A stretch of 64,000 nt of DNA, taken from positions 62,001-126,000 of the forward strand of contig JADJBL010000011.1 of the NCBI GenBank assembly GCA_016703765.1, given 5' to 3'. The notes beneath the pieces were generated by a model, which was not told the DNA's origin, made no database searches, and saw only the letters and a program-made list of their open reading frames with translations. Positions 1-10,142 of the stretch are shown here, piece by piece. The number at the start of each line of letters is the position of its first letter. Within the stretch, counting starts at the first letter, position 1. The position numbers were made by a program, and so were the translations under genes. This DNA comes from Saprospirales bacterium. Lineage in GTDB: Bacteria > Bacteroidota > Bacteroidia > Chitinophagales > Saprospiraceae.

Positions 1-2249
1 TCCCCTACGAACCCGGGAAGGTGCTCCTGCGTTTTCATCCGCACCAGCCGGCTTTCGCAACTGATTTTCCGGCACAACCATCTACGCATACCAACCGGCT
101 CCAACTCGCAGCTCCCCTCGCAGACCATTGCCAAACCGCTTGGCTCAGCCTGCGCCGCCGCGACGGCAAACCCGTCCATTTCATCTCCCAGCCCGACGGC
201 GGGCCCCTCTATAAACCCGACGCCGAAGACCTCGATACCCCCGTTTTCGATTACCTCGACACGACCCTCGAACTGCCCGGCGACGGCGTTTTCTGCCTGC
301 CCATCATTCCGCATATCCCCGGCCCGCATGCCGCGGAGGAGCTGAATTTTGAAAACCAGATCCTCAGCCCCGCCCGGAAACAAGCGGTGGACGCCATTCG
401 AAAAACGCTTCCTCCGGCTCAACAGATCGTCCAATCTACCACGCCCCAGGGCAACCTGGTCAAACTCCAGCCTCAGGGCAACAACTGGACCGAACTCCTC
501 CTTGGCGAAGACGCCTCCGCCCAACAACTGCGCTTCGACCTGCCGCCGTTGCCCCTGCAAAAAGCTTTTCAAACCAACCAGCAATTCCTGGTCGTCACCA
601 ATGCCACCAATCTGGGCAGCTTCCAAAACGAACTGAGCATCGCCGGCTGGCCCTTCTCCTTTAACGCCGGCCAAAACCAGCGCCTGGGCGATTACAGCAA
701 CGTGCTCATTTTCAAATTTTGCAACGAAAGTGTGCTGGAGCGCATCCAAAATCCCTCGCTCTGGACCCAGCCCAAAGATTTCAACGGCGCCAAATCCGTC
801 AACCCCTCCGACCTCGAACTCCAGCTGATCTCCCGCTGGCTGCAGGACTATATCGGCGACGCCATCCAAAATCAAAGCGAAAATCCCTACTTCCAGGACT
901 TCATCCGCCTGGTCCAAAACCCCAGGTGGAACGGCGTGCTCGCCCTCAAAACGGATATCCTTCCCGACGGCCTTCCCGCCGAACTCCAGGGCCTGGTCGG
1001 CGGCATCGACCTTTCCCGCTTCAACGCCCACCACGTCGGCATGGAGATCAATCAGGTGAAAAACCAGGGCGGAGAATTGACCTACAAGGAAAAAAGCTCG
1101 CTCTTCGGACTGGTATATTATCAGGACAGCACCCGCCGAAGCAGTGCTCCGGCGGGCGCAGTCCGCCGAAGCAGCGCGAAGGCGGGAAAATTCCCCTCCG
1201 AAACCTTCGACTTCCGGGTGCTCACTCTGCTGGCGCAGTTCAAAAACTCCGCCCTGCAGCAGTTTTCCAGCAAGATTCGGGTGACGATGAGGGAATTGTT
1301 CGGGGAAAAAGTGGTTCCGGGCTCGACAGATCACATCATTCTGGACGGCACGCACGAAAAGAAAAACGGGAAGGACGTCTATACCTTCCTGTCCGAAACG
1401 CCGGTCCAGTTTCAGGTGGAAAGCGCGCTGTACCAGGAGATCGAGATCGACCGCGCCGTGTTCCTCACCCACCCCCGGGCCGAGGGGAGCCGCGAAGTCC
1501 ACGCCGGATTCAGCTTTATCGGCAACCTGCTTTTCGACATCCCGCAAGCGGGCTTCGACCTGCTCTCCTTCGGAAAAACCGAGGGGAGGGCCGAGGCAAA
1601 TCCGGGGCTCGCCTTTTCCAATCTCCAGCTCGGCTTTTCATTTAATCTCGACCATCCCACCCTGCGCAGCTTCTCGATGAATTACCCCACAGTGCGCTTT
1701 AACCTGGCCAATAGTCCGCTGCGGGAGGGCTCCCTGTTGCACCAGCTCCCCCTGGAACTCAAAAGCTTTAAATTCGGAAATCCGGACACCCCTCCCGGCA
1801 AGCAGGGCTACCTCCCCGTCGAACTCGCAGGCCTCGAAACGGCCGGCATCTCCGGCGACTGGTACGGCCTGGAATGCATCCTCCACATGGGCAGCGCGGG
1901 CGGGCTTTCCAATCTGGGCAACCTCGCCGCCCCAGTGCTGCTGGCCTGGGGAACCGGAAGCAAAACCGGGAGCCCCAAACTCTTCATGGGCATCAAGCTG
2001 CCGGGCGCCAATCCCGAGGCGAAGATGCTGTCCATCCAGGGCCTGTTGAAACTGAATATCGACCGCATCCAATTGGTGAGCAGCCCCAATGGCTTCATCC
2101 TCAAACTGGACGACATCTCTCTCAAGTTTTTCGGCCTGGCCAAAATACCGCCCGGCGGCAGCACGGCATTTTACCTCTTCGGCAATCCGGAAGGAGGCAA
2201 CAAGGACATCGGGTGGTACGCCGCCTACAACAAAGAACCCCAAGCCTGA
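1..2249 (+). CDS. Large protein of unknown function, 5' end outside window
   Basis: The reading frame is open from the first bases of the window (codons for Pro-Tyr-Glu-Pro-Gly-Lys precede a GTG at 21), so the true start probably lies upstream and the GTG is not a convincing start. At least 742 codons are visible, ending in TGA at 2249. I recognise no domain. The protein is rich in alternating hydrophobic/polar stretches and Gly/Asn turns, suggesting a mostly beta-strand fold, and no membrane helix is obvious. It lies 18 bp upstream of a second giant gene of similar composition, so the two are probably one operon. Around residues 373-390 it carries a low-complexity Arg-Ser-Ser/Ala-Gly segment encoded by a palindromic DNA insert (see the repeat at 1132-1187). 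Confidence 0.6.
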   Translation, partial: PYEPGKVLLRFHPHQPAFATDFPAQPSTHTNRLQLAAPLADHCQTAWLSLRRRDGKPVHFISQPDGGPLYKPDAEDLDTPVFDYLDTTLELPGDGVFCLPIIPHIPGPHAAEELNFENQILSPARKQAVDAIRKTLPPAQQIVQSTTPQGNLVKLQPQGNNWTELLLGEDASAQQLRFDLPPLPLQKAFQTNQQFLVVTNATNLGSFQNELSIAGWPFSFNAGQNQRLGDYSNVLIFKFCNESVLERIQNPSLWTQPKDFNGAKSVNPSDLELQLISRWLQDYIGDAIQNQSENPYFQDFIRLVQNPRWNGVLALKTDILPDGLPAELQGLVGGIDLSRFNAHHVGMEINQVKNQGGELTYKEKSSLFGLVYYQDSTRRSSAPAGAVRRSSAKAGKFPSETFDFRVLTLLAQFKNSALQQFSSKIRVTMRELFGEKVVPGSTDHIILDGTHEKKNGKDVYTFLSETPVQFQVESALYQEIEIDRAVFLTHPRAEGSREVHAGFSFIGNLLFDIPQAGFDLLSFGKTEGRAEANPGLAFSNLQLGFSFNLDHPTLRSFSMNYPTVRFNLANSPLREGSLLHQLPLELKSFKFGNPDTPPGKQGYLPVELAGLETAGISGDWYGLECILHMGSAGGLSNLGNLAAPVLLAWGTGSKTGSPKLFMGIKLPGANPEAKMLSIQGLLKLNIDRIQLVSSPNGFILKLDDISLKFFGLAKIPPGGSTAFYLFGNPEGGNKDIGWYAAYNKEPQA
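1132..1187. repeat. Palindromic GC-rich insert translated in frame
   Basis: CCCGCCGAAGC (1132-1142) faces GCTCCGGCGGG (1146-1156) as an 11-bp inverted repeat with one mismatch, followed directly by a related CCGCCGAAGC...GAAGGCGGG unit. It keeps the frame open and encodes a Ser/Arg/Ala/Gly stretch unlike the surrounding protein. A related shorter unit occurs at 3481-3506 in the next gene. Confidence 0.6.
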
Positions 2250-2267
2250 CCCCAAAAACTGCCCATT

Positions 2268-5200
2268 ATGACCTTGCAGGAAATAAAAGACAAGATCCTC
2301 GACCTGATCGGCCAGACCACCGACATCGTCTTTCCCGACGAATCCACCCTGCCCGACCTGTCGAGCCTGAACGCCCAACTCGCCACCATCCCCGACCTGA
2401 TCCCGGGCCTCGGCGTGCTGTTGGAAAAGCCAAACCTTCGGTTTTCGGGTTTTTCAGACGCCACCCAAAGTCCGAAACTGACCCTGAGCGGCCTGCTCCG
2501 CGTAGGGGAGTCCGGCGTATGGGTCTCCGTGACGATTTTCACCAAGGGAAACGACCCGCTCGAATTTTCCCTTTCCGAAACACCCCCCGGCGAGGAGACC
2601 CCTGCGCCCTTCGGCCTGGCCGACCTCTTTCAGTTGCTCGGCGGCGTCAATATCTTTCAGGAGTTGCCCTCCGAACTCCAAATCGCCGACCAGTTCCGCC
2701 TGCTCGGCCTGGGCATCCATTTCGACCTTCCTTCGAAAAAACTGAACTTCCTCAAAGCCGGCGTGGAACTCGGCGATTGGGATATTTTCGACGGGTTTAC
2801 CATCAGCTCCGCCCGCCTCGATTTTGAAATTACCGACCCTTTCCTGCCCAGCCGGGAGATCGCCACGACGGTGGGGGGCGGTTATGAAATTAAAAACAGC
2901 AGCGGCCAGACCGTCACGACCCTCGACGTCGAGCTCTTCGTGCCCGGCGACGGCAGCGATTGGGAACTGACTTCCTCCGGCGACCTCGGCAGCGACGCCG
3001 AGGGTTTTCTGGGCGCTATTTCCGGCGATATCCAGGTGGGAGACTGGCTTCCCGATACCCTGATCGCAGCTTCTCTGAGCATCAACGAATTCTTCCTCCG
3101 CTTTTCGCCTTCGAAAAAGCGCATCCTCCAGACCCGCATCGACGTGGGCCTGGGCCTCCACTGGGAGATCATCCCCAGCCTGCTTTCCCTGGGCGATCCC
3201 TTTCTCGCCTTCGACATCGTCTGGCCCGACAAAACCCAAAACCCCCAGGCAAAAGCACAGATCGACGCCAAACTGGGCGGCCAGATCGGCATCGCCGACG
3301 CCACCCTCCAGGTCGTAGCCACCCGCAATGCGGAGAAGACCTGGCGATTTACCGGCAACCTGGAAGGCGAGATCGCCCTGATCGACACCGCCAGGCAATT
3401 TCTAGGCAATGGGATAAATCCGCCCTCTTCTCTAAACACCAACCTGACCCTGAACACCCTCCAAATCGAAATCACTCTACCAGCCGGAGCTTCAGCGAAG
3501 GCGGGCCTGATCTGTGGCGCCTCCGACCTCTGGAGCCTCCAACTCGGCGATTTCTCTCTCTCCGCCGAATCGCTGCAATTCGGTATCGAGCATAAAGGAC
3601 CCGGCCAAACTTCGGGCATCCTCAAGGGGAAAGCCAAATTAAACGGCATGAACCTGGGCCTGAGCTATGCCTTCGCCCCCGCCCAGACCAAGCTGGCCCT
3701 CGACTGGGAGGGCATCGTCGGGACCTACGACGCCTCCGGGGCCAACGCATCCCTCGGCTTGTCGATCACGGACAAATCGGTGGGCGACGTCATTTCCCTC
3801 CTGGTCAAAACCGCCAACCCCAGCCTCGGCACGTACCGCCTGCCCGAACCCTGGGATTTCATGGACCAGATACCCCTCGACCTCGAACTGACCTGGTTCA
3901 TACGGGGCGCGAAAAAGGGAAGGCTGGAAGTGACAAAGCCCTTCAATCCTTCTATCGACCTGGTGGTGGTCAATATCAGTGGGGTGTCGATTATCCGGAC
4001 CGAGGCTAAAAAGGTGCTGGTGAGCATTCAAGGCCTGGGCCACCCGGAATGGGATACCGCCAACCCCTCCAGCGCTCCGCCCGACGCCGGCGGACTGGGG
4101 AAACGCCTCATCGACTTGCGGCTCCTGGCGATGGGGCAGCACGTCTCCGTGCAGGGCGCCTCCCAGATGAAAAACATGAAAGAGGCCATTTCGACCCTGC
4201 GCAAATTCACCGCGCCGGGCAACGATGGCCTGCCCAACGCCATCCTTTTCAATCCGCAAAGCAACTGGCTGGTGGGCCTCGACTTCGGCCTGCTCCAGGT
4301 GCCGCCTTTCGACGCCAATAAAGCAATCTTCGCCTTCAACCTCTCGGCCCTCTTCAACGATCCGGAGCTCTACGGCCTGCGCATCGAGGTCAACGGCGAC
4401 AAAATCCCGCCGCTGAAAGGGCTGCAATTCGAAATCCTTTACAAAAAGATCAACGACTCCATCGGGCAGTATCACATCGAGCTCATCCTGCCCGACATTA
4501 TGCGCTACATCGAGCTGGGCGCCGCCTCCCTCGTGCTGCCCGAGATCGTCGTCGACGTTTATACCAACGGCGACTTCAAGGTCGATTTCGGCTTCCCCTA
4601 CAACTTCGACTTCAAGCGCTCCTTCTCCATCACGGTGATCATCCTCGGCGTGCCCGTACTGGGTTCGGGGGGATTTTATTTCGGAAAACTGAGCGGTCCC
4701 ACCGCGCCGCCGCAGGTGCCGGTTACCACAAAAGGGACCTTCAATCCGGTCATGGTATTCGGGCTTGGGCTCCAGATCGGCGTAGGCAAATACATCGTCA
4801 AAGGGCCGCTCACCGCCCGCTTCAGCCTCACCATCGTAGGGATGATCGAGGGCATCATCGCCACTTTCAATCCCGACAACGCCTTGGCCGAAGGGGGAAA
4901 GAACATCGACAAGAGCAATTATTTCTATATCCGCGGCGCCCTGGGCATCGTCGGCATCCTGGAAGGAGTGGTCGATTTCAAGATCATCAAGGCCAAGGTG
5001 TATGTGCGGATGCAGGTCATCGCCATGGCCATCTATGAATCGTACCGCGCCATGCCGATCTCCGTGTCGGCGAGTGTGGAGATAGCCGTTTCGGTGGAGA
5101 TCGACCTTGGCCTGTTTGACGTCACCGTCAAATTCTCGTTCAAAGCGCAGATTAGCGCTTCTTTAACCGTGGGTACGGACAGGCTGCAGGAAGCGCCCTG

Positions 5201-8200
5201 GTTCGACGGAGCCCTCGGCCGTGGGTTGGCGCTCGGGGCTGGCGGCCCATTGCTCGACCTCACGCTGCCCCCCGCTCCCGCGGAAAAAGAAACCCTCCAC
5301 CTCTACGCCCTGCTCCAGCCCACCCTGGCCTGGAGCGCTTCCGGAACGGCTGCGCCCCAGTTGGTCTTCGGCTTGTTTATGGAAAGCCCCTCCAGCGATG
5401 GGTCATCTACCGGAGCTACTCCTTTCGAAAAAATGGCCGCCTCGGTATTCAAATGGATCGCCGGACCGGCATTCGAGGGCAACGCCACCATCCAAAAACT
5501 CGAGCAGCTGCTCCAGGAGCTCCGCGGCGATGCAATCGACATTATCCCTTTCAGCAGCCTGCGCGATTTTCTGGCAAGCCAGTTCAAAGTCGTCATCCAA
5601 TACCCCGCCGGGACAAAATCGATCAACGGCGCGCCCTTCCCCGTGTTCCCATTCCTGAAAATGAAAGTCTCGAAAGTGGGAGAGCAGCCCGAACGGGAGA
5701 TCGACTTCGGGACCTTCGGGAAATGCAGCGAGCAATACCTCAACTTCCTGAGCGATTACGCCGACCTGACCCTCACCGCCCTCGAGGACCCTGCCTTCGA
5801 ACAATCTGGCTTTGGCAATGGCACGAGCCTCGATTTCAGCCTGACGGAGCAGATTTTCGAAGACTATTTCCTCACCATCGCCCGCGAAATGGTGGGCGCC
5901 ACAATCCGGCTGATGGAGGAAGGCCAGGGGGGAGATATCAACCTGACCCAAGCGCTTCAAGGCTTGCAGGCCCGCAATACGGCCGGCCACCTCTCCGGGC
6001 TACCTCTCCGCAGTCCTGGCTGACCGTTCCTCCGGCTGTCTATACCTGGCCGGCGCCGCTGATCCAGCATCTCAATACCCTCCTTGCGGGCGCAGGCGCG
6101 GCTATCTCATTCCTTAGCAGGGAACTGTTTACCCCCTCCCAACTCCAGTCGCGGGCCTATCCGCTCAGCCGCCGCATTTCCTGGGAAGGGGCCGATCAAT
6201 TTATCTGGGAATTTCCCGAAAGCCTGCAGCGCCAGCTCGGCAAAAACGCCGCAGCCCTGGCCGGGATGAAAATCCAGACCATTCCGGAAAAACTCATCGC
6301 CCAGCAATGGGGCTCGCTCGTGGAGATCGGCATCAGGCAGACGGAACACCCCTTTACCTACGAGGTGATCGGAACCGACGAGGCCGGCATTGCCTTGCTG
6401 GAAAAGATCATCCTGAACGACAGTTGGGAGAATTCCGTAGCGGATTTCCATCTGCTATACCGCCCCGCCTCGGTCGGCCTGCCGGGGAAGGGCCTGCAAT
6501 CGAAAGCCGGGACGGAGTTCGTCTCCTTCCTCACCCAGACCAACCTCTCCACCGAAACCAATCCGATACAGGGAAGGGGGCTTGCGGCACTCGCCGCCAA
6601 CCTGGAAGGGGTGCTCGACCGGAAGGATTTCCTCCACCGTCTTTGGGCGGCGAGCATCGTGCGCAGCGGTGGCCATTACCTGTACTACCAGGAACTCGGA
6701 GAGGGCGGAAAAGGCCTGCCGGCTCACCTGTTCGGGCAGGACGGCACGGCTGCGATCTACCTGCTCATTACCTACGAAACCACTGCCCCGGCAAACTATA
6801 TGAACTGCGGCATCAGCGACCGGCAGATCGACCCGCAAAACGACCTCGTCTTTGCGCGCGACGCCTCTTTCCGCGATAAATTGCCGGAGCTCCAGCCGGG
6901 CATCCTGCTGCTCGAAGCGACCCGAAACGCCCCCTCGGGCGGAAAACGCAATTCCTTCGCCGACCTCTTCCAACTCCTTTCCTGGGAGGTGAAGACCGGT
7001 CCCGGATTTAGCAACCAGATCCAAATCGGCGGGGAATTGGAGTCCATCGCCTCGGCGCCCATCGGTCCGCGAAAAAGCGACGCGGCGGGCGAGTGGCTTT
7101 ACGAACAGATCGTGCCCGCGCATCGGTTTGCCAAAGACCCGGGCCAGTTTCTTCATCGATACCCGTCCACCGATACCAAGCACTTCCCCCTCGACCGGCC
7201 TTCCGAGTCGGAAAATCCCTACGCCGGCGTGGGTAAGGCCATCGAAATCCACCTGCAAAACCGGGATATTTACGGAAACGCCATTCCCGATCCGGCAGCC
7301 GCCGTGTCGCATACCCTGGGCTATTCGGATGAGCTGATTTCCATACACCAGTGGAATGGCGTGAAATGCGAGTTCGAATTTTCGGGCGGCCTCCGCATGA
7401 AGGTGAGGCTTTCCCTGAATACGGATATATATAACGAGTCGGATGCAATCCGCAAGGACCTCCGTTTTTACAAAAAGGTCTATTACCAGCTTTTCCAAAA
7501 AGACGCCGACGGCGCGGCACACGTGCGGGTGGATTTGCGGAGCACCTTTTTGGGCGACGACCTGCATGCGGCGCCGGGCAGCGCTGCGGTGGGGGAATAC
7601 CTCGACCAACTTCGCTCCTTCGTGGCCCAGACCTACCATTTCCTGAACCGGAAATTGCACAACCAGACCGCTACGCCGCCCAGCGTGGAGCTAAGCCGGA
7701 CTTTCCAGGCCGGCAACATCAACCCGGCCACGGTTTTCGAACTGCTCACCGAGATCCAGCTCCGCCGCACGCGGCATATACACCCCGATTTCGCTTCGGA
7801 AGAAGCTGTGCAACTGGCCCGCACGCCGGTGAAGCCCTTCAGCGTCGAAAATTTCGAGGTAGCCCTGCGGCATTTTGCGGCCGGTTTCGAGTCGACATTC
7901 GCCGGCCTGAAACTAGCCACGGGTTTCGACAAAAAGGAGCTCGACAATTTCGAGCAGCAGAAAGACCTGTTTGTGATCCGCATGGGACCAGGGGCAACCC
8001 CGTGGTGTTGGCCCTGCCGCCTCTGTCCACCCAATTGCTCGAAAGGGACGTAAATGTCGGGACCTACTCCAAAGCAAGCGGACTCGACGAAAACGCCGTG
8101 AACCCGCAATCCTTTACCCGGATCGACATGGACGATTGGGCACGGCTCTGCCTCGACGCCATCGACACTTTCCTGTCCCCCACCGTCTCAGGCGCCGTCT

Positions 8201-9999
8201 ATCTGCTCGACCAGGATCTCCTGAAAAGAGTTTTGCAGAGCAAAAAAGACCTGGCCGGGGCCATTTCGGGCAAATTGAAACCCGTGTTGAAAGGCGCTCA
8301 GGCCGTGCAGGTTTCGGAGGCCGTGGAGAAATTGCGGCAGCGCTTGCTCATGGAGCTGAGTCAGGCCTATACGGTGAATGCCGTCGTGCAATACCCCATC
8401 GGTTTTGCCCAAAGCGGCCAGGGGATGCGCCTGTACGGTTCGCCCGTGTTCAAGGGCAGCGAATCGCCGGGGCAGCCCTACAGCCTGTCGAATGCGAAGC
8501 TCAGCCCCGAAAATTCGTCCTCCCTGAGTTTCCTGTTCAGCACCCAAACGGCCCGGAAGGAGCCTTTTGTGGAGCTGGACCTCGATTTTAAAACGACCCA
8601 CCTGGAATACGATATCCAGGAAAACGACCTTTTCAAGGGCTACCAGGCCTCGAGTTGGCTCAGTTTCGTGCTGCCTCCGGAAGGGCAGCCGCTCGGCTCG
8701 GCGCAGATCCCCATCGTGCTGCGCGATTCCCCCGAAGCGCCGGTGCTGCTCCGGCAGGACGCCCGTCAATCGGATGATATCCCTTCCGGGATGAGCGCGC
8801 TGGAAATGCTGGAAGTTGCTACCGGATGGGATTATCTGGTCCGTTACAACCAGCGCCTCTCCGCCCAGGACTGGCTTCAGGTAGAGATACAATTCAACCT
8901 GCCCGAATCGGCACAGGCCCGCGGAGCGGCTGGTATGGACCTCTTGGATGCCCTGGCTGCCTTCCATTTCCATTGGTCTGCCCTCCGCGCCGATCTGCAA
9001 AATTTGCTGGCGCCCATCGACGCCAAGTCGATCGCTACCCTGCCGGAAAGCGCTTTGCAGGAGGCTTCCCACGCGCTCCAGGCCTTCGAGCGCCTGGTAC
9101 GCAACGTGGCCGAAACCTGGGCGGCCTGGACTCCCCCGAAACCCGCCCTGGTCGGGGCCGAGAACGCCAAAACGGCCAAGATCTTTGCGGTCAGGGAGTT
9201 TTCTCCGCAAAACTCCAGCAAGCTGAGGGTGGAGTCGAAAGACCTCAACGAGGAAGCCTTCGCCGATATCCCCGATCCGGTGGTTCTGGTCGGGCCGGAA
9301 GAGACGCCGCCCTCGCAGCTCAATCCGGCCGGCCACGATTACGCCATACTTTATTCGGAGGCCAACGCCCAGCCGTTCCGGGCGCTGTCATTTGAAAAGC
9401 TCAATGTCCTGGCCTACCAGAATGCCCTTGCGGCCATCTACCTGAGCCGGAACGAGGAGTTGATTTCGGGTAAAAAAAGCAACGAAGACTTCGTCTACTA
9501 CACGCCGCAGACGAGGTTCCCCTACCCGGTCATCCCCTTGCTCAACAACGACATCGAAGTCGATATCGGCAGCCTCCTTCCGGGAAAGAACCCGCTCGTC
9601 AACTACCTGGCCGAGTTTTTCAAAAAACTGCTGGACAAGGTCCACCTGCCCGGCCAGGAGAAGGCCATCACCCTGCAACTCGATTGCAGCTACGCCTATC
9701 GTCTTGCCAACGACCCGGCGCAGCCCCTCATCCGGCTGCCCATCGTCCTGGTGCCGCCCTACGAATTCCGCCTCGACGGTCCCCAGGCCGACTTTTTGGT
9801 CAACGCCACTTCCCTGGCCGGCCAGCTCGCCCGCGAGATCGTCGAGTGGGAAGAAGCAGAGCAGCCCGCCCCCGGCAACGCCCAGGCGCGCCTGGTGTTC
9901 GATGTGGCGGTGTTTTCGACGATTAGCCAGAGCAGGCAGCCGGTGTTGAGGCTGAGGAATGTGGTGTTGGGGCTGGGGAATGTAAGTTTTAGTGTTTAA
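2268..9999 (+). CDS. Giant protein of unknown function (about 2,575 residues), two frame breaks
   Basis: ATG at 2268. Three long open segments in different frames join end to end: 2268 to about 5998, about 5998 to about 7985, and about 7985 to TAA at 9999. Base composition and style continue across both joins, and no ribosome site or start codon marks a new gene at either, so I read one protein broken by single-base indels. The first half consists of repeated amphipathic beta-type segments. Residues about 780-980 contain a long Val/Ile/Gly-rich part that could be membrane-facing or a beta-solenoid. The rest is a mixed alpha/beta region without motifs I recognise. I see no signal peptide. Its partner is the gene 18 bp upstream. 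Function is unknown; a structural or surface role is only a guess. Confidence 0.55.
3481..3506. repeat. Short in-frame insert related to the 1132 palindrome
   Basis: The stretch CAGCCGGAGC...GCGAAGGCGGG resembles the second half of the 1132-1187 insert and encodes Pro-Ala-Gly-Ala-Ser-Ala-Lys-Ala-Gly inside the giant protein. The shared tail GCGAAGGCGGG suggests one repeat family. Confidence 0.4.
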
Positions 10000-10046
10000 T
10001 TTTTAGTTTTTAGTTGGGTCTAACTAAAAATTAAAAATTAAGCACT
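9991..10046. repeat. 27-bp inverted repeat at a stop codon
   Basis: The left arm 9991-10017 and right arm 10020-10046 are reverse complements with three mismatches, separated by only 2 bp. The left arm contains the TAA that ends the giant gene (9997-9999). It is AT-rich and made of TTTTTAGT-type units that recur near 16,615 and 49,430. It could act as a 3' hairpin or terminator for the operon. Confidence 0.65.
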
Positions 10047-10142
10047 AAAAACTCAAAATGAGAGTCTGTGCTCCTACCTTTCCCCCCTGAACGAATTCAG
10101 TTCGCAGCTGACGGGTGATTTTTTCACCTAAACAGCACGAAG

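Noticed and set aside
719..1645. Long Arg/Pro-rich open frame (308 codons) overlapping the first gene
   Set aside because: It is an alternative-frame shadow: composition is Arg/Pro/Gly-rich, with no motif, and the overlapping frame is longer and protein-like.
2454..3398. 314-codon minus-strand open frame within the giant gene
   Set aside because: It mirrors the third-position GC bias of the plus-strand gene; no start signal or recognisable domain.
2268..9999. Programmed ribosomal frameshifting as the cause of the breaks
   Set aside because: The breaks lie in varied contexts without a common slippery heptamer or downstream structure and occur in many unrelated genes.
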